From Epithemia pelagica (taxonomy: Eukaryota; Bacillariophyta; Bacillariophyceae; Surirellales; Surirellaceae): a DNA stretch of 64,000 bases. Of the stretch, positions 51,224 through 61,100 are shown one piece after another. The first letter of the stretch is position 1, and each line of letters begins with the position of its first letter. The notes under the pieces were generated by a model that saw only the letters and a list, made by a program, of their open reading frames with translations, made no database searches and had not been told where the DNA came from. The stretch is taken from positions 992,001-1,056,000 of the forward strand of contig OX337240.1 of assembly GCA_946965045.2 (NCBI GenBank), given 5' to 3'. Position numbers and translations under genes: made by a program.

Positions 51224-54174
51224 AAAGACTTGAACAAGCTCGAAAAGCGGATTTAAATTTACTAGGTGAGTCTAACATTGCTGATGACACAGAGTTTTGT
51301 TCCCCAAGTTCCGCTCTATGCTACCTTCCCAATGAGATTTCCAAGATTTTTCCCTCAAGACTGGCCCCTCCTCCACTCCAACCGATTAGCCACCCAATTC
51401 GTCTTTCCGTCATGCTTTTCATCGCCGATCACAAGCCATCAACCCCCAAGCCATCACCCTTTCGTCACTCCATCGACGATTCTGTTGTTTTGTCCAATGC
51501 AACCTTCAACTCACAGCTGATTGAACGGTTTGATTTTGACATGCAACGAGTGATCGACAGTCACCCCGACTCCGTCATCACACCCGGCTCGGAATTTCGC
51601 ACAGCCCAAATTCTCGAACCACTCCTAGCCGGCCACCCATACTGGTCACGGTTTCACCACAATATCACGCATGGTGTCTCCTATCCTCTCACAGCTGAGG
51701 AAGACGAGCCAGCCAGACGCGCTGAAAACGAGGCAATCCTCGAATACGGCAATCACGCCTCTGGTAAAAAGAATCCAGAAGCTCTCTCGAAAGTCCTCCG
51801 CAAAGACGCTTCGAAAGGTTTCTCCCTTCCAATCACCTTCGACTGTGCCAAACGTATCAAGCACAGCCGAATCAGTCCCATGGGCGTCGCTCACCAACTT
51901 GGCATCGATGCCAACGGCGACCTTGTTCCAAAAGACCGCTTGACACACGACCAGTCCTTTTCCCTCGGATTTTGCCCCTCGACCAACGACTTGATTGACC
52001 AAAGCAAATTGATTGACCTTGTGATGGGCCACTGTTTAGACCGTGTTCTCCACCAGATTGTTGCATTGCGTTGGAAATTTCCCACCGATCGTGTCCTCAT
52101 CAGCAAGTTTGATTGGTCATCTGCCTATCGTCGCGTCCATGGCGATGGCGATGTCGCAGCAAGGAATATTACCATTGACCCCTCCAATTCCTTTGCTCAC
52201 CTCAATCTCCGGTTGACCTTTGGAGCATCCGCCAACCCGGCCGAATTTTCCATCGTCTCGGAAATTGGAACCGACTTCTGCAACGACCTGGCCAATTTCG
52301 ATGAATGGCAGCCAGAACATTGCCAGTCGCCACTCCAAGAAGGAATTGGAGGACCCAAGTATTTACCAGAAGAAGTTCCAATCGTCGTAGCATGTGAATT
52401 GGCAGTCTCTGTCCCACCACGTCCCCATGGTTTTCACTATTCATATCTGGATGATATGATCCAAGTCTTCCTTGCAACCAACCCTCACCTTGGCCGATGC
52501 CCGAGCATCGTTCCTCTCGTCGTCCATCTCATGACAAGACCAGTTGCCAAGGATGAGCCAATTACACGCAAAGACATGCTGGAAGCCGACAAACTTGAAG
52601 CCGAAGGTGCACCCGCTGAAGAACAACGAGTTCTCGGGTGGATTGTTGACACAAGACGACTCCTCCTTCGTCTCCCACAAGATAAACTGATTGGTTGGAC
52701 CCGAGAAGTACAACATCTTCTCAAGACCCGTCGAACCACCTTCCACAACCTCCGCAGTTTGATTGGAAAATTACTACATGCCACCAAAGGCATACCCCAC
52801 GCATCCTTTTGGTTATCTCGCCTTCGCGAGTACCAAACCTTCATTGAACGGGCGTTCCGACAAAAACAGAAAGCAAAACCACCAGAGACAAACAAGAATC
52901 CGAAACGTCCTCGACCCAACCGAGACGTCCCTCCAGCATTCTATCGGTACTCCATTCCAGACTCCATCGCCAAGGATCTTGAAATGTGGCCGTCTCTCCT
53001 CCAACATGCCCACAACGGCATCTCCCTCAATCGACTGGTTTGTCGCGTTCCCACCCATCTCTTCCATGCCGACTCCTGCCCCGAAGGGATGGGCGGTTAC
53101 TCGGTGCGATCCGGCAGAGCATGGCGATTCCGAATCGACCAAGCAAGACTCCAAGCTCTTGCCCAACTCGACCCATCATCCACCAACACACCCACCAACA
53201 ATCTTTTTGAATACATTGCAATTGTTGTGTCAATGTGGGTTGATTGTTGGTTCGATGGAATCGAAGAAAACTCGGCCGTACTGAGTCTCTCCGACAACTC
53301 GTCCGCCGTCGGCTGGATGTACAAATCATCCTTTGGATCTGACAAGCCGTTGCATGTCCAAGTTTCAAAAAAGTTGACGGAACTGATCCTCCTCCACAAG
53401 TTCTCCCTTCAAGCAGAGCATATTCCAGGGAGCAAGAACGATGTGTCAGATATTTTGTCACGACACTGGCATCTTAACGATAACGAACTTACCCTTTTTC
53501 TTCATGAAAATTTTATGTCGCAGATTCCCGAGAATTTTCACATCAATCCCTTGCCCAACGAAATACTATGTTGGATCTCCTCGATCGTGCCAGCGTGTCC
53601 CGAATCTTCTTCGGCAAGACCGAAGGAGCACACCAAAAGCGCGACCAATGTTGGCAACGATGGACAGAACATCTCGACAGGATTGGATTCGGTCACGACC
53701 CACTCCTCGAGTCCGTCAGAGCAACCAACCACAGAGCCAGCATCGCATGTTCCTTCTTACAAGCCCTCCGTGATGCCGAATACACCAAGAATCGCGACCG
53801 CTCGCAACCTCTTCGAGCAAGCACTCTTAGCCAAGCCATTGGAGACTTGGCATCGTGCTTCCGGCATCATGACCGGCCAAGCCCCTGCCACTGTCAAGAC
53901 AGCCATCACGTCCACCCCCTCGTCGCTTCCCTCAAACGCGCGTGGTCAAATCTGGATCCCCCCGAGAAACGAGAAAAAGCCGTTACTGCCAAACATCTCC
54001 GCTTTCTCTGGCTCCACAGTTGTCGGAACACCCGACTCACCAACCCACCACGAGTCTACGACTTCTCCACATTCAAGGCCGTCGTCGCCGACCTTGCCGG
54101 CTGTGGGTTCTTCTTTGGATGCCGAAGCTGTGAACTCACGACCGTACCCCACCGAGGCAAGACCAAGCTCCTAA
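51220..54174 (+). CDS. DIRS reverse transcriptase and RNase H
   Basis: 984 codons counted from GTG 51220, but the frame is open from 51004 and reads protein-like before that (SENLPSQIAESLPGSSS). RT: FDWSSAYRRVHGDGD (motif A), LTFGASANPAEFS, and catalytic YLDD (~408). RNase H: HADSCPEGMGGYS (~615), FEYIAI, LSDNSSAVGW and NDVSDILSR (~739), all acidic residues present. The last ~230 residues are disordered and overlap the recombinase gene. RT copies the RNA into circular DNA in this class of elements. Confidence 0.92.
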   Translation: MKRLEQARKADLNLLGESNIADDTEFCSPSSALCYLPNEISKIFPSRLAPPPLQPISHPIRLSVMLFIADHKPSTPKPSPFRHSIDDSVVLSNATFNSQLIERFDFDMQRVIDSHPDSVITPGSEFRTAQILEPLLAGHPYWSRFHHNITHGVSYPLTAEEDEPARRAENEAILEYGNHASGKKNPEALSKVLRKDASKGFSLPITFDCAKRIKHSRISPMGVAHQLGIDANGDLVPKDRLTHDQSFSLGFCPSTNDLIDQSKLIDLVMGHCLDRVLHQIVALRWKFPTDRVLISKFDWSSAYRRVHGDGDVAARNITIDPSNSFAHLNLRLTFGASANPAEFSIVSEIGTDFCNDLANFDEWQPEHCQSPLQEGIGGPKYLPEEVPIVVACELAVSVPPRPHGFHYSYLDDMIQVFLATNPHLGRCPSIVPLVVHLMTRPVAKDEPITRKDMLEADKLEAEGAPAEEQRVLGWIVDTRRLLLRLPQDKLIGWTREVQHLLKTRRTTFHNLRSLIGKLLHATKGIPHASFWLSRLREYQTFIERAFRQKQKAKPPETNKNPKRPRPNRDVPPAFYRYSIPDSIAKDLEMWPSLLQHAHNGISLNRLVCRVPTHLFHADSCPEGMGGYSVRSGRAWRFRIDQARLQALAQLDPSSTNTPTNNLFEYIAIVVSMWVDCWFDGIEENSAVLSLSDNSSAVGWMYKSSFGSDKPLHVQVSKKLTELILLHKFSLQAEHIPGSKNDVSDILSRHWHLNDNELTLFLHENFMSQIPENFHINPLPNEILCWISSIVPACPESSSARPKEHTKSATNVGNDGQNISTGLDSVTTHSSSPSEQPTTEPASHVPSYKPSVMPNTPRIATARNLFEQALLAKPLETWHRASGIMTGQAPATVKTAITSTPSSLPSNARGQIWIPPRNEKKPLLPNISAFSGSTVVGTPDSPTHHESTTSPHSRPSSPTLPAVGSSLDAEAVNSRPYPTEARPSS

Positions 54175-54935
54175 CCATCGGCGACGTCGTCTTTTACACA
54201 GCAAAGAAACACGAAACAATCGCTGCAAATCATCCACCAGCCTTCTACCACCTCGCGAAATACGTATCAATAACGTTCCGCGACCAAAAGAACAACCACA
54301 AAGCTGAAACTCGTACCCAGAGCAGAACGAATGACCCAATCCTCGACCCTGTCCTCCTCTGGGGCCGCGTCATTCGTCGGATCCTCCACTACCGTCCGAA
54401 AGCTCCCCCATCCACGACAGTAAATTGTTGGTTTGACCCATCCAACCCATCCCTTCCCCCACGCTTTGTCCGACAAGAAGACACTCGCAACCTGCTACAA
54501 GAAACCTGTGTATTGGGCGGCGGATTCAACGCCTTTGGTTACCACCCAATGGATATCGGCACGCACTCTCTCAGATCAGGAGCCGCCATGGCCCTGTTCC
54601 TGGCTGATTGTTCCGTCGTAAAGATAATGATCCTTGGAAGATGGAGTTCGACCGCCTTCATGAAATATATCCGACCACAGGTTCTTGAATGGACCACGGG
54701 CATGGCCCAATTAATGCTCAACACCACCGACTTTCGGCATGTTGACAACTCAACAACAGCTTCCCGCATCGCCTCCTTGGAACAACTGCGGAACCGACTC
54801 GACAACCTCGTTGATCCGGCCCTTCAAACGAACAGCGAGACTGCTCTCGAATCACCGGATGAAAACCTCTTTAACACCTTCAATGGCCAAGATCCCCAAC
54901 ATCACTTCCCCACCACTCTCCATCTCGGCTTCTAG
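53568..54935 (+). CDS. DIRS tyrosine recombinase
   Basis: 455 codons from ATG 53568. Catalytic set: R in GCRSCELT (~185), K likely in HRGKTKL, H-x-x-R in THSLRSGAA (~331), W in LGRWSS where many have H, and the tyrosine in KYIRPQV (~366). N-terminal ~150 residues would be the core-binding domain. It is encoded in another frame than RT, overlapping it by 607 bases. It should integrate the circular intermediate by recombination without target duplication, consistent with the absence of flanking repeats. Confidence 0.92.
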   Translation: MLDLLDRASVSRIFFGKTEGAHQKRDQCWQRWTEHLDRIGFGHDPLLESVRATNHRASIACSFLQALRDAEYTKNRDRSQPLRASTLSQAIGDLASCFRHHDRPSPCHCQDSHHVHPLVASLKRAWSNLDPPEKREKAVTAKHLRFLWLHSCRNTRLTNPPRVYDFSTFKAVVADLAGCGFFFGCRSCELTTVPHRGKTKLLTIGDVVFYTAKKHETIAANHPPAFYHLAKYVSITFRDQKNNHKAETRTQSRTNDPILDPVLLWGRVIRRILHYRPKAPPSTTVNCWFDPSNPSLPPRFVRQEDTRNLLQETCVLGGGFNAFGYHPMDIGTHSLRSGAAMALFLADCSVVKIMILGRWSSTAFMKYIRPQVLEWTTGMAQLMLNTTDFRHVDNSTTASRIASLEQLRNRLDNLVDPALQTNSETALESPDENLFNTFNGQDPQHHFPTTLHLGF

Positions 54936-54979
54936 CCCAGCTGGACATCGTTGGATTGTAATATCGGGTTTGATGGTAG

Positions 54980-55153
54980 TGGAGCCATTTTTTGGTTTCA
55001 GAGGCCTTCGGCAAAACTATGTGTCTATCGTTTAGATTTAAAATCTTGTTTACAAATCTCAACGGACCAAGTTTTCGGTGACAGAACCGACTGCGATCTC
55101 TCGGACAGACCGAAACGGCACGTGCCAAGGATGTTTGTCGTAGTGTCTCTTCG
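54980..55153 (+). repeat. DIRS repeat B1
   Basis: 174 bp, matching 55423-55596 with a few substitutions, directly abutting A2. Confidence 0.92.
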
Positions 55154-55401
55154 GTGTCTGTACTGGGTGGAGTGACGTGGCCGATGCTGGCCAGACTCCG
55201 CGACCGACAACAGAGGTGCGACTGCTCCGCCTCCTCGACGCGAGGCGAGCATCCGATTTGATTCCCACAATCGGAAGTTTTAGGATGACCCTGATGCAGA
55301 GTCGTTGGAGCGTGAGAAGAGCTCACTCTTCTTGGGTTCAGCATCTTTGCAACGACTACGAGACGAGTTCGAGATCGCAACGATTCTAGTTAGCTAATCT
55401 T
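55154..55401 (+). repeat. DIRS repeat A2
   Basis: Second copy of A1. The B1/A2 junction should equal the circle junction of the transposition intermediate. Confidence 0.92.
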
Positions 55402-55422
55402 AAAATTTCCCCTTCCCCGCCC

Positions 55423-55596
55423 TGGAGCCATTTTTTGGTTTCAGAGGCCTTCGGCAAAACTACGTGTCTATCGTTTAGATTTAGAATCTTGTTTACAAAT
55501 CTCAACGGACCAAGTTTTCGGTGACAGAACCGACTGCGATCTCTCGGACAGACCGAAACGGCACGTGCCAAGGATGTTTGTCGTAGTGTCTCTTCG
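55423..55596 (+). repeat. DIRS repeat B2 (right end)
   Basis: Copy of B1. A 21-base linker (55402-55422) separates it from A2. Confidence 0.9.
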
Positions 55597-56497
55597 ACGT
55601 GCACCATCACAATGCATTCTCCATCATCTGCACACCATGGACATTTGATATATAGACCATAGGTAGTGGTTTACTCTGCCCCCATCCTTTCTTTGTTTTT
55701 CTAGGAGAAATGTGGTTGTTTCTAGTGTTTGTGTCCGTTTAAAAGTGAACCCTCTTCCACAACACAGTGCTGTTGCCGTAGGCTTGTCTCTTTGACCTAC
55801 TACAGTCCTATTTTAGAATAGGTCTCTTTCTACTTCGTTATGGAGCATGTAGAGTGTAGAGTCCCCTGCACTGCTGGGGAAGACAAGTCATGCTCATGGC
55901 AATACAAAAAGAACAAAAGGAGCAGGTCGACATCACAATCCACTAAAGACCCAAACTGAGCGACAGAGGAAAAATGGATGGCTTCCTCCACTTATCCTAT
56001 CTACTCCTAATTGAGGTCTATAGCTTTATTGTGTCCTATGAATCCTACAAATGATGCCAGCAGCCCCCAATGGCATCGACCAAAATGGATGTTACATGGC
56101 ACGAACAAATGACACACTTTGGCAACGTAGTGAGAGCCTAAAACTAAACATTGTCCATTCCAATGCAAGTATTAGTCATTCCAGAACTTACCATGCTGCA
56201 TGTGCAGTGACAAAGATGAGATGAGATGCCCAGGGACGAAGCATGAGGCCGTTTTTGGTGTTGGTTTGGTCATTGCCTCGTTTTGTTGCCTGCATCGATT
56301 TTGTGGCCTCTGGCCCATCGAACATAATTTTGAGTCTTGTTGAGCAGAACGCCTGCCATCTTCCAACTGTCACAGAACGCCAGCCTTTCCTGACGGATGT
56401 AAAATTTTTCTTTGGCTGAGTTTGAGTTTTTGGTGAGTGGGACAGACCATGGAAGAGTTGTCGGACGGACGGCTAAGAAGCGGACACCTAGTCGGAG

Positions 56498-57688
56498 CGA
56501 GATTTTCCTATGATCTTTGTACTAGAGACTCCTCTAGAGGGTCTACTCATCGTGCTAGCTAGGCTGAAAGCGAAACCTAAGGACTTAGGAGTAGGATTCA
56601 TCTGTCGTTATGTGTCTAGATTTTTTATGCCTGCCTCCTGCCTTTCTTTACTCGTATGTCATAAATCTATCAGGATCAGGACGACTGGGACTGAAGAGCG
56701 TGTGTTGTATTCGTAGTTCGTACAGACTACAGACTACAGACTACAGACTACTGCTACACCTAGCCCAACAGATGATGGAGGATGGAGTAGAAAGTAGAAC
56801 AGTATAACTGGTAACTAATCACATTTTTGATAATTGATAATACTCCAAAGTGTCAGGGTTTTGTGTGTACGTCAGCCCTCAACCCTCAACCTCCATTTCC
56901 CATTATTTATTTCTTCCCATTTCCATGTACTTTGTACTTATCAGGTCTGGAAATTGCGACCCAAGACAACCAGTGAGCAGTGAGAAGTGAGAACTAGAGG
57001 TGGCTCCAGCAACAGCTCATCTCTGCTGGAGCTAGGTAAGCGCTGGAGACGTCTCTGCTGGAGCTAGGTAAGCGCTCCAGCTGGAGAAAAGACTACCTGT
57101 GCTACCATGATGAAAATACCTAGCTAGAAGCTAGTGAATCTTGAATCCTCCCATGATGGAGGTTAGCTCCACGTTTTGCCGTCCTCACCTTTGATGACAT
57201 AGCATTCAAGATAATAGTGCCCTTTCCTCACCTTTCCCTTCTCGCTCGCTTTTTCACCTGTTGCAGAATCTTGACTTCCTCTTCTTCGTTTTCATCGTCC
57301 TTGTTTGACAAAGATGGCGCTGCTCGGGCCCCGGCTCGTGCGCGTCGTCATCGTCGTTCGTCATCACCGTTAACAGGGGGTCGTACGCCATTATTGATGC
57401 GTTAAGCGCGGGTGGTAGGTCGTTGGTTACCTCCATGTTTCATTTATCAACCATTTTTTAGTGTTTCTCATGGTATCTGATCGCTATTAGAAGCTTGGCG
57501 AAGGTAAATAGAAGTTTCTACTCCTATGAGTTTCATTAATTCGTCACCGATTCGTCAACGCCAAATGGGGAGACGTGACATGTGGGTACTTGGTCACGTC
57601 AGATGACGCGCGTCAATCGTGACGCCATCAAAGTAGCAACCTTGATCAGAGATCAGAATCATAAAAAACAAGAAGTGGTGCTTCATAA
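56498..57688. other. Spacer with small tandem repeats
   Basis: No gene recognised. Three to four copies of ACAGACT at 56726-56750 (unit CAGACTA). TCTCTGCTGGAGCTAGGTAA is duplicated at about 57019 and 57052. A short frame at 57217-57405 has no domain. Confidence 0.5.
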
Positions 57689-58823
57689 GGCTATCTCCAC
57701 CCGGGGCCGCTAAAGGCCCAAAAACCGCTATTGAACTCCACGACGTCCGCTAACCGCTAAACGGCTCCGCTATCCGCTATTTTCGCCGCTATTCGGGGCC
57801 CCAAATAGCGGCAAAAATGGGTGCTTACTGAAATGTTTTTATCATAAACATAACATAAAACATAAACACAACGCAAATTTTTGTAAGGCTCATAACCCGC
57901 TCATAACCTATTGGTTGTGTTTGAGTTTATGATTCGTTGCTTGGTTATGAGGCATGAATTCATGCCTCATAACCGTTGTGTTCAAACATAACACAAAACA
58001 CATCTGAAAAATTCTCAACGCATGCCCAACACCGGGCATGCGTATGAAAATGGACACGAGCTCCCCACCAGATTCATGGGACTCTTGTTGGAACTTTGCC
58101 GAGATGATACACTGGTACACTGGGTACTGGGTATGTCACTGAACTTCCGCTCAATGCTTGATGAGGAAGAAGGAAGAAGGAAGAAGAATCATCAAGCGTG
58201 ATGATGGTAGTCCATCGCACTCGCACCTCTTTTTTGATGCCAAAGACCGAAGAACAAAAAAGCAAGGCAAAAGCATAGAGATGCGTCGGATTGAGGTGGG
58301 GGGAAACTTCGGAGAATTTTTGTGTTACAGCATTACGATAGGTTATGTTTTATGTTACGATAGGTTATGTTTTATGTTTCAAAGAGTTTCAGTGGCATAA
58401 GTAGTCATAAACATAAACATAACATAACGAGGCAAAAACTTTGTGTTTATGTTTTATGTTATGTTTATGCTAAAAACATTTCAGTAAACACCCAATAGCG
58501 GATAGCGGAGCAATCGCTAACCGTCGGCATTAATGAAATAACGCATGATGCCAACAGTGTGTTTTTGAATTTTGAATCTCTCGCGTGACGACGTTGTTTG
58601 ATTCCGCAACTTCCGCGCCCGCCACCCCTTTTTAACCGAATCAACAGAGGGCATGTGCGTAATGCGTACGCCCTACGCGCGGTATATCGAGATAGCGGCA
58701 CTATTATAGCGGAGATCGTGTGGAGTTTATTTTCCCTTGGCTCCGCTAAGCCGCTATCCGGATAGCGAGGCCAATCAGAAAGCCCCGACACGTCAGCATA
58801 GCGGCGCTCGGGTGGAGATAGCC
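57689..58823. mobile_element. PIF/Harbinger-like non-autonomous TIR element
   Basis: 1135 bp flanked by TAA (57686-57688 and 58824-58826). Ends GGCTATCTCCACCCG and CGGGTGGAGATAGCC. Inverted arms reach about 200 bases inward with gaps, including GCTCCGCTATCCGCTATT and a TACTGAAATGTTTTT segment. TAA/TTA duplications and GGC-starting TIRs are typical of PIF/Harbinger. No transposase inside. Confidence 0.82.
57943..57974. repeat. 32-bp perfect palindrome
   Basis: Centre GAATTC; half-site GGTTATGAGGCATGAA. Lies inside the PIF/Harbinger-like element. Confidence 0.9.
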
Positions 58824-58826
58824 TAA

Positions 58827-59215
58827 ATTCATCGTCCGTTTTTAGTAGGAGTACACTGCAACCAAGAATACGGACTGAATGAGTGTTTAGTCGAGTCGCG
58901 AGTCGAAACCTCCAACCTCTAACCCTACCCTAACTTAGTCCTGAATTAGGTCATGGTAAACGGGACTGAAGCAAGGTTCTCTTTCTACTATCAGGACTCG
59001 TACTCATGGAGGCCATAAACTATTGCTCCTACTTCATTATTGATGTCGTCCTGAACTAATCCGATGCATGCATGTTTTTCCAAAGACCAATTCAACGAAA
59101 TCAAAGAGTGTTGAATGATATTGAAGGAACCAGCCAAACAACCCACAAGATGTATCAAAGGCACGATTATTGATAGTTGTACCTATTTAGCTGTCATGGA
59201 CGTTTCCTTGGTTAG
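58827..59215. other. Spacer downstream of the secreted-protein gene
   Basis: About 390 bases; nothing coding seen. Probably includes the 3' untranslated region of the reverse-strand gene ending at 59216. Confidence 0.5.
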
Positions 59216-60847
59216 TCAAGTGGATTCCTTTTGGAGGGGTTTCAACCACTTGCGTCCCATCAAGTACTGACGCCATCCTTGCTGGTTTTCTGTATCTTCA
59301 CCCAGTATCTTGTTCAGATTTAAATCATTGTTGCGAAATCCCAGAATTAACTCTCGACCCGTCGTCACGGTATCATCATTATCGTCCCCGCTACTGTTGC
59401 TTGCTTCCCATCCATGACGACGACACCATGATTGGATATGGTCGGGCAATGGTTTGTCGCTAGGCCATCGCTTGCCCCGCAATTCCAACAGACAAAACCG
59501 ATTGGGACCGTACCAGACGGGTCCTTCGCCGTATCGCGTGTAACGAACACTGCATTCGGAACCAGTCGTCGAGGATGGAACCTTGGTTGCTTTCTTTCTA
59601 GTAGGTCTCTCTAGAAGGAACCGACGTCGGCGTCGGGCTCTCATGCGGCGGAGAGCATCCTCATCATACCTGTCGTACTGTTCTTCTTGTAGTTGTTGAT
59701 TAGGGTTTTCATCCTCGGTCCATTCGTAGTGATAGGTTTCTCGTGCTCCAGTACTTAATTTGGAAGAACTGGAGGGTCCAATCGAAAACCAAGACGATCG
59801 TGGCGGTGATCGGGTGGCTGACGTCGTCTTGGTTGCCGTGCCATTGACACCACCCACCGTTTCTTGAATTGTGGCAGGTTCAAGTGTGAGATCAGGTCCT
59901 TTTTTGTCCTTGGCAGTGCGATTCTTGGCTCGAGGTCGTACGTGTACGGTAAACTCCAACGATTTGGTGGTGACAGATTCGACAGGTGCTTGTGCCGTGT
60001 CCTTGCCTCGACGGCGTTTGGTTCGTCGTCGTTGGTTGGATTTGCCGTGCTGGTGGGACAATGATTCGTCGGCAGCAGTTTGTCCTTCGGACCAGTTTTC
60101 TCCATTGCGATGGACCGTCGCCTGATTCCATACCGTTCGACCATCGGGCCATTCTCCATGGACCATCCATTCGCGAGGGGACCGCTCAATAAAGGTATTG
60201 GCCGTGGCATAGGCCGATACGACCTGGTTCAAGGGAATCTTTCGTTCCGGGCTGTAGGGTCGCAGTTTGACAGATTGGAGGAGTGTTTTCTTGTCGTCTT
60301 TGGAACGATAAATAAAAAATTTTCGCGACAAGAGGGTGCCGGCCTGTGTGTATTTGGAATCGGGATGTGTCAACGAGCCATGAATCGACAATAGGTCCAT
60401 GCCAGTACTACTACTGCTGCTGCTCGCTTTCACCGCAGAAGTTTCGTCCATCTTGTCGGTTTTGCCTCTCTTTTTTGGTTTCCTTCTTCTCTTATTCTTG
60501 GGATTATTCTTCTGGTTGTCATTTTCCAGCGACAGTCGATTGTCGTCCTCCTCCACGCCACGATGGTTGGTTGGCATGGAAACAGCTTCTAAAATTTCCA
60601 TTCCCTCAACATGGGCAATTTGATCTCCAGTCAAGGGATCGTACAACCCTCCTTGATAGAGCCACGTGGATCGTCCGGTGGGTCCACATCGTGCATGAAA
60701 CCATTCGTTCAACGAAGGGTCCGCAGCAGCAGCACCACCACCAGCAGGCACGGCCGACGATGAGGACGGTTCGGCAGTGACCCACTCGGTCGATGCTCTC
60801 ACCAATAAGACGACAAGACTGCACCGTGGTAACCAATCGAGTTTCAT
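59216..60847 (-). CDS. Secreted or membrane-targeted protein, unknown family
   Basis: 543 residues from ATG 60847. The start MKLDWLPRCSLVVLLVRAST is a likely signal peptide; no ASAFAP-type plastid motif follows. Residues ~45-80 (NEWFHARCGPTGRSTWLYQG, GLYDPLTGDQIAHVEG) and ~150-240 look folded, with Trp-rich motifs (REWMVHGEWPDGRTVWN). These alternate with Lys/Arg- and Ser-rich linkers. A C-terminal conserved-looking part has GEGPVWYGPNRFCLLELRG. I do not recognise the family with confidence. It is divergent from TRM13, with only 253 bases between the two starts. Confidence 0.75.
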   Translation of the reverse strand: MKLDWLPRCSLVVLLVRASTEWVTAEPSSSSAVPAGGGAAAADPSLNEWFHARCGPTGRSTWLYQGGLYDPLTGDQIAHVEGMEILEAVSMPTNHRGVEEDDNRLSLENDNQKNNPKNKRRRKPKKRGKTDKMDETSAVKASSSSSSTGMDLLSIHGSLTHPDSKYTQAGTLLSRKFFIYRSKDDKKTLLQSVKLRPYSPERKIPLNQVVSAYATANTFIERSPREWMVHGEWPDGRTVWNQATVHRNGENWSEGQTAADESLSHQHGKSNQRRRTKRRRGKDTAQAPVESVTTKSLEFTVHVRPRAKNRTAKDKKGPDLTLEPATIQETVGGVNGTATKTTSATRSPPRSSWFSIGPSSSSKLSTGARETYHYEWTEDENPNQQLQEEQYDRYDEDALRRMRARRRRRFLLERPTRKKATKVPSSTTGSECSVRYTRYGEGPVWYGPNRFCLLELRGKRWPSDKPLPDHIQSWCRRHGWEASNSSGDDNDDTVTTGRELILGFRNNDLNLNKILGEDTENQQGWRQYLMGRKWLKPLQKEST

Positions 60848-61100
60848 GGTGTCAAGTGCCGATTTTGATTCTCTACAATGTGATGGATGGATTTTGATCC
60901 TTCCACGTGTCCTGCCTCCAAAGAGCGACCGGTATTTAGAGCGACTCGTTTCCTCCTTCAGTCGCGGTTGTATTCACTCACCCCGTTTGGCCACCAACAT
61001 CAAAACCATCGGCCGAACATATCTCTAGAACAAAGGGTTTCAAGACAACGAATCTAGTTCGTTCATGATTTACAAACGAAGCCAGAGGGAGTTGTCATAG

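Larger units (their letters stand above)
47485..55596 (+). mobile_element. DIRS/PAT-like tyrosine-recombinase retrotransposon
   Basis: 8.1 kb with split direct repeats in the order A1 - ORFs - B1 A2 - linker - B2: A1 47485-47732, B1 54980-55153, A2 55154-55401, B2 55423-55596. A1/A2 (248 bp) and B1/B2 (174 bp) are near-identical pairs. It encodes a Gag-like protein, RT-RNase H and a tyrosine recombinase, and has no LTRs and no integrase. Coding regions look intact, which together with repeat identity suggests a very recent insertion. Confidence 0.93.
47228..56497. mobile_element. TIR element C, split by the DIRS-like retrotransposon
   Basis: GGTGTCCGCTTCTTAGCC at 47239-47256 and its exact complement at 56471-56488, extended outward by CTCCGACT/AGTCGGAG, form terminal inverted repeats 9.3 kb apart. 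Removing the DIRS-like insertion (47485-55596) leaves ~1160 bases, similar in size to A and B. The TIR matches that of A at GTGTCCRCTKCTTAGCY. The remaining interior (55597-56470) holds no convincing gene, but GGCKRGCGTT...GTGACAGTTG resembles the interior of A. Confidence 0.65.

Noticed and set aside
56172-56373. Reverse-strand frames of ~62 codons as a gene
   Set aside because: Short, overlapping, without motif, and located in the interior of the non-coding TIR element C.
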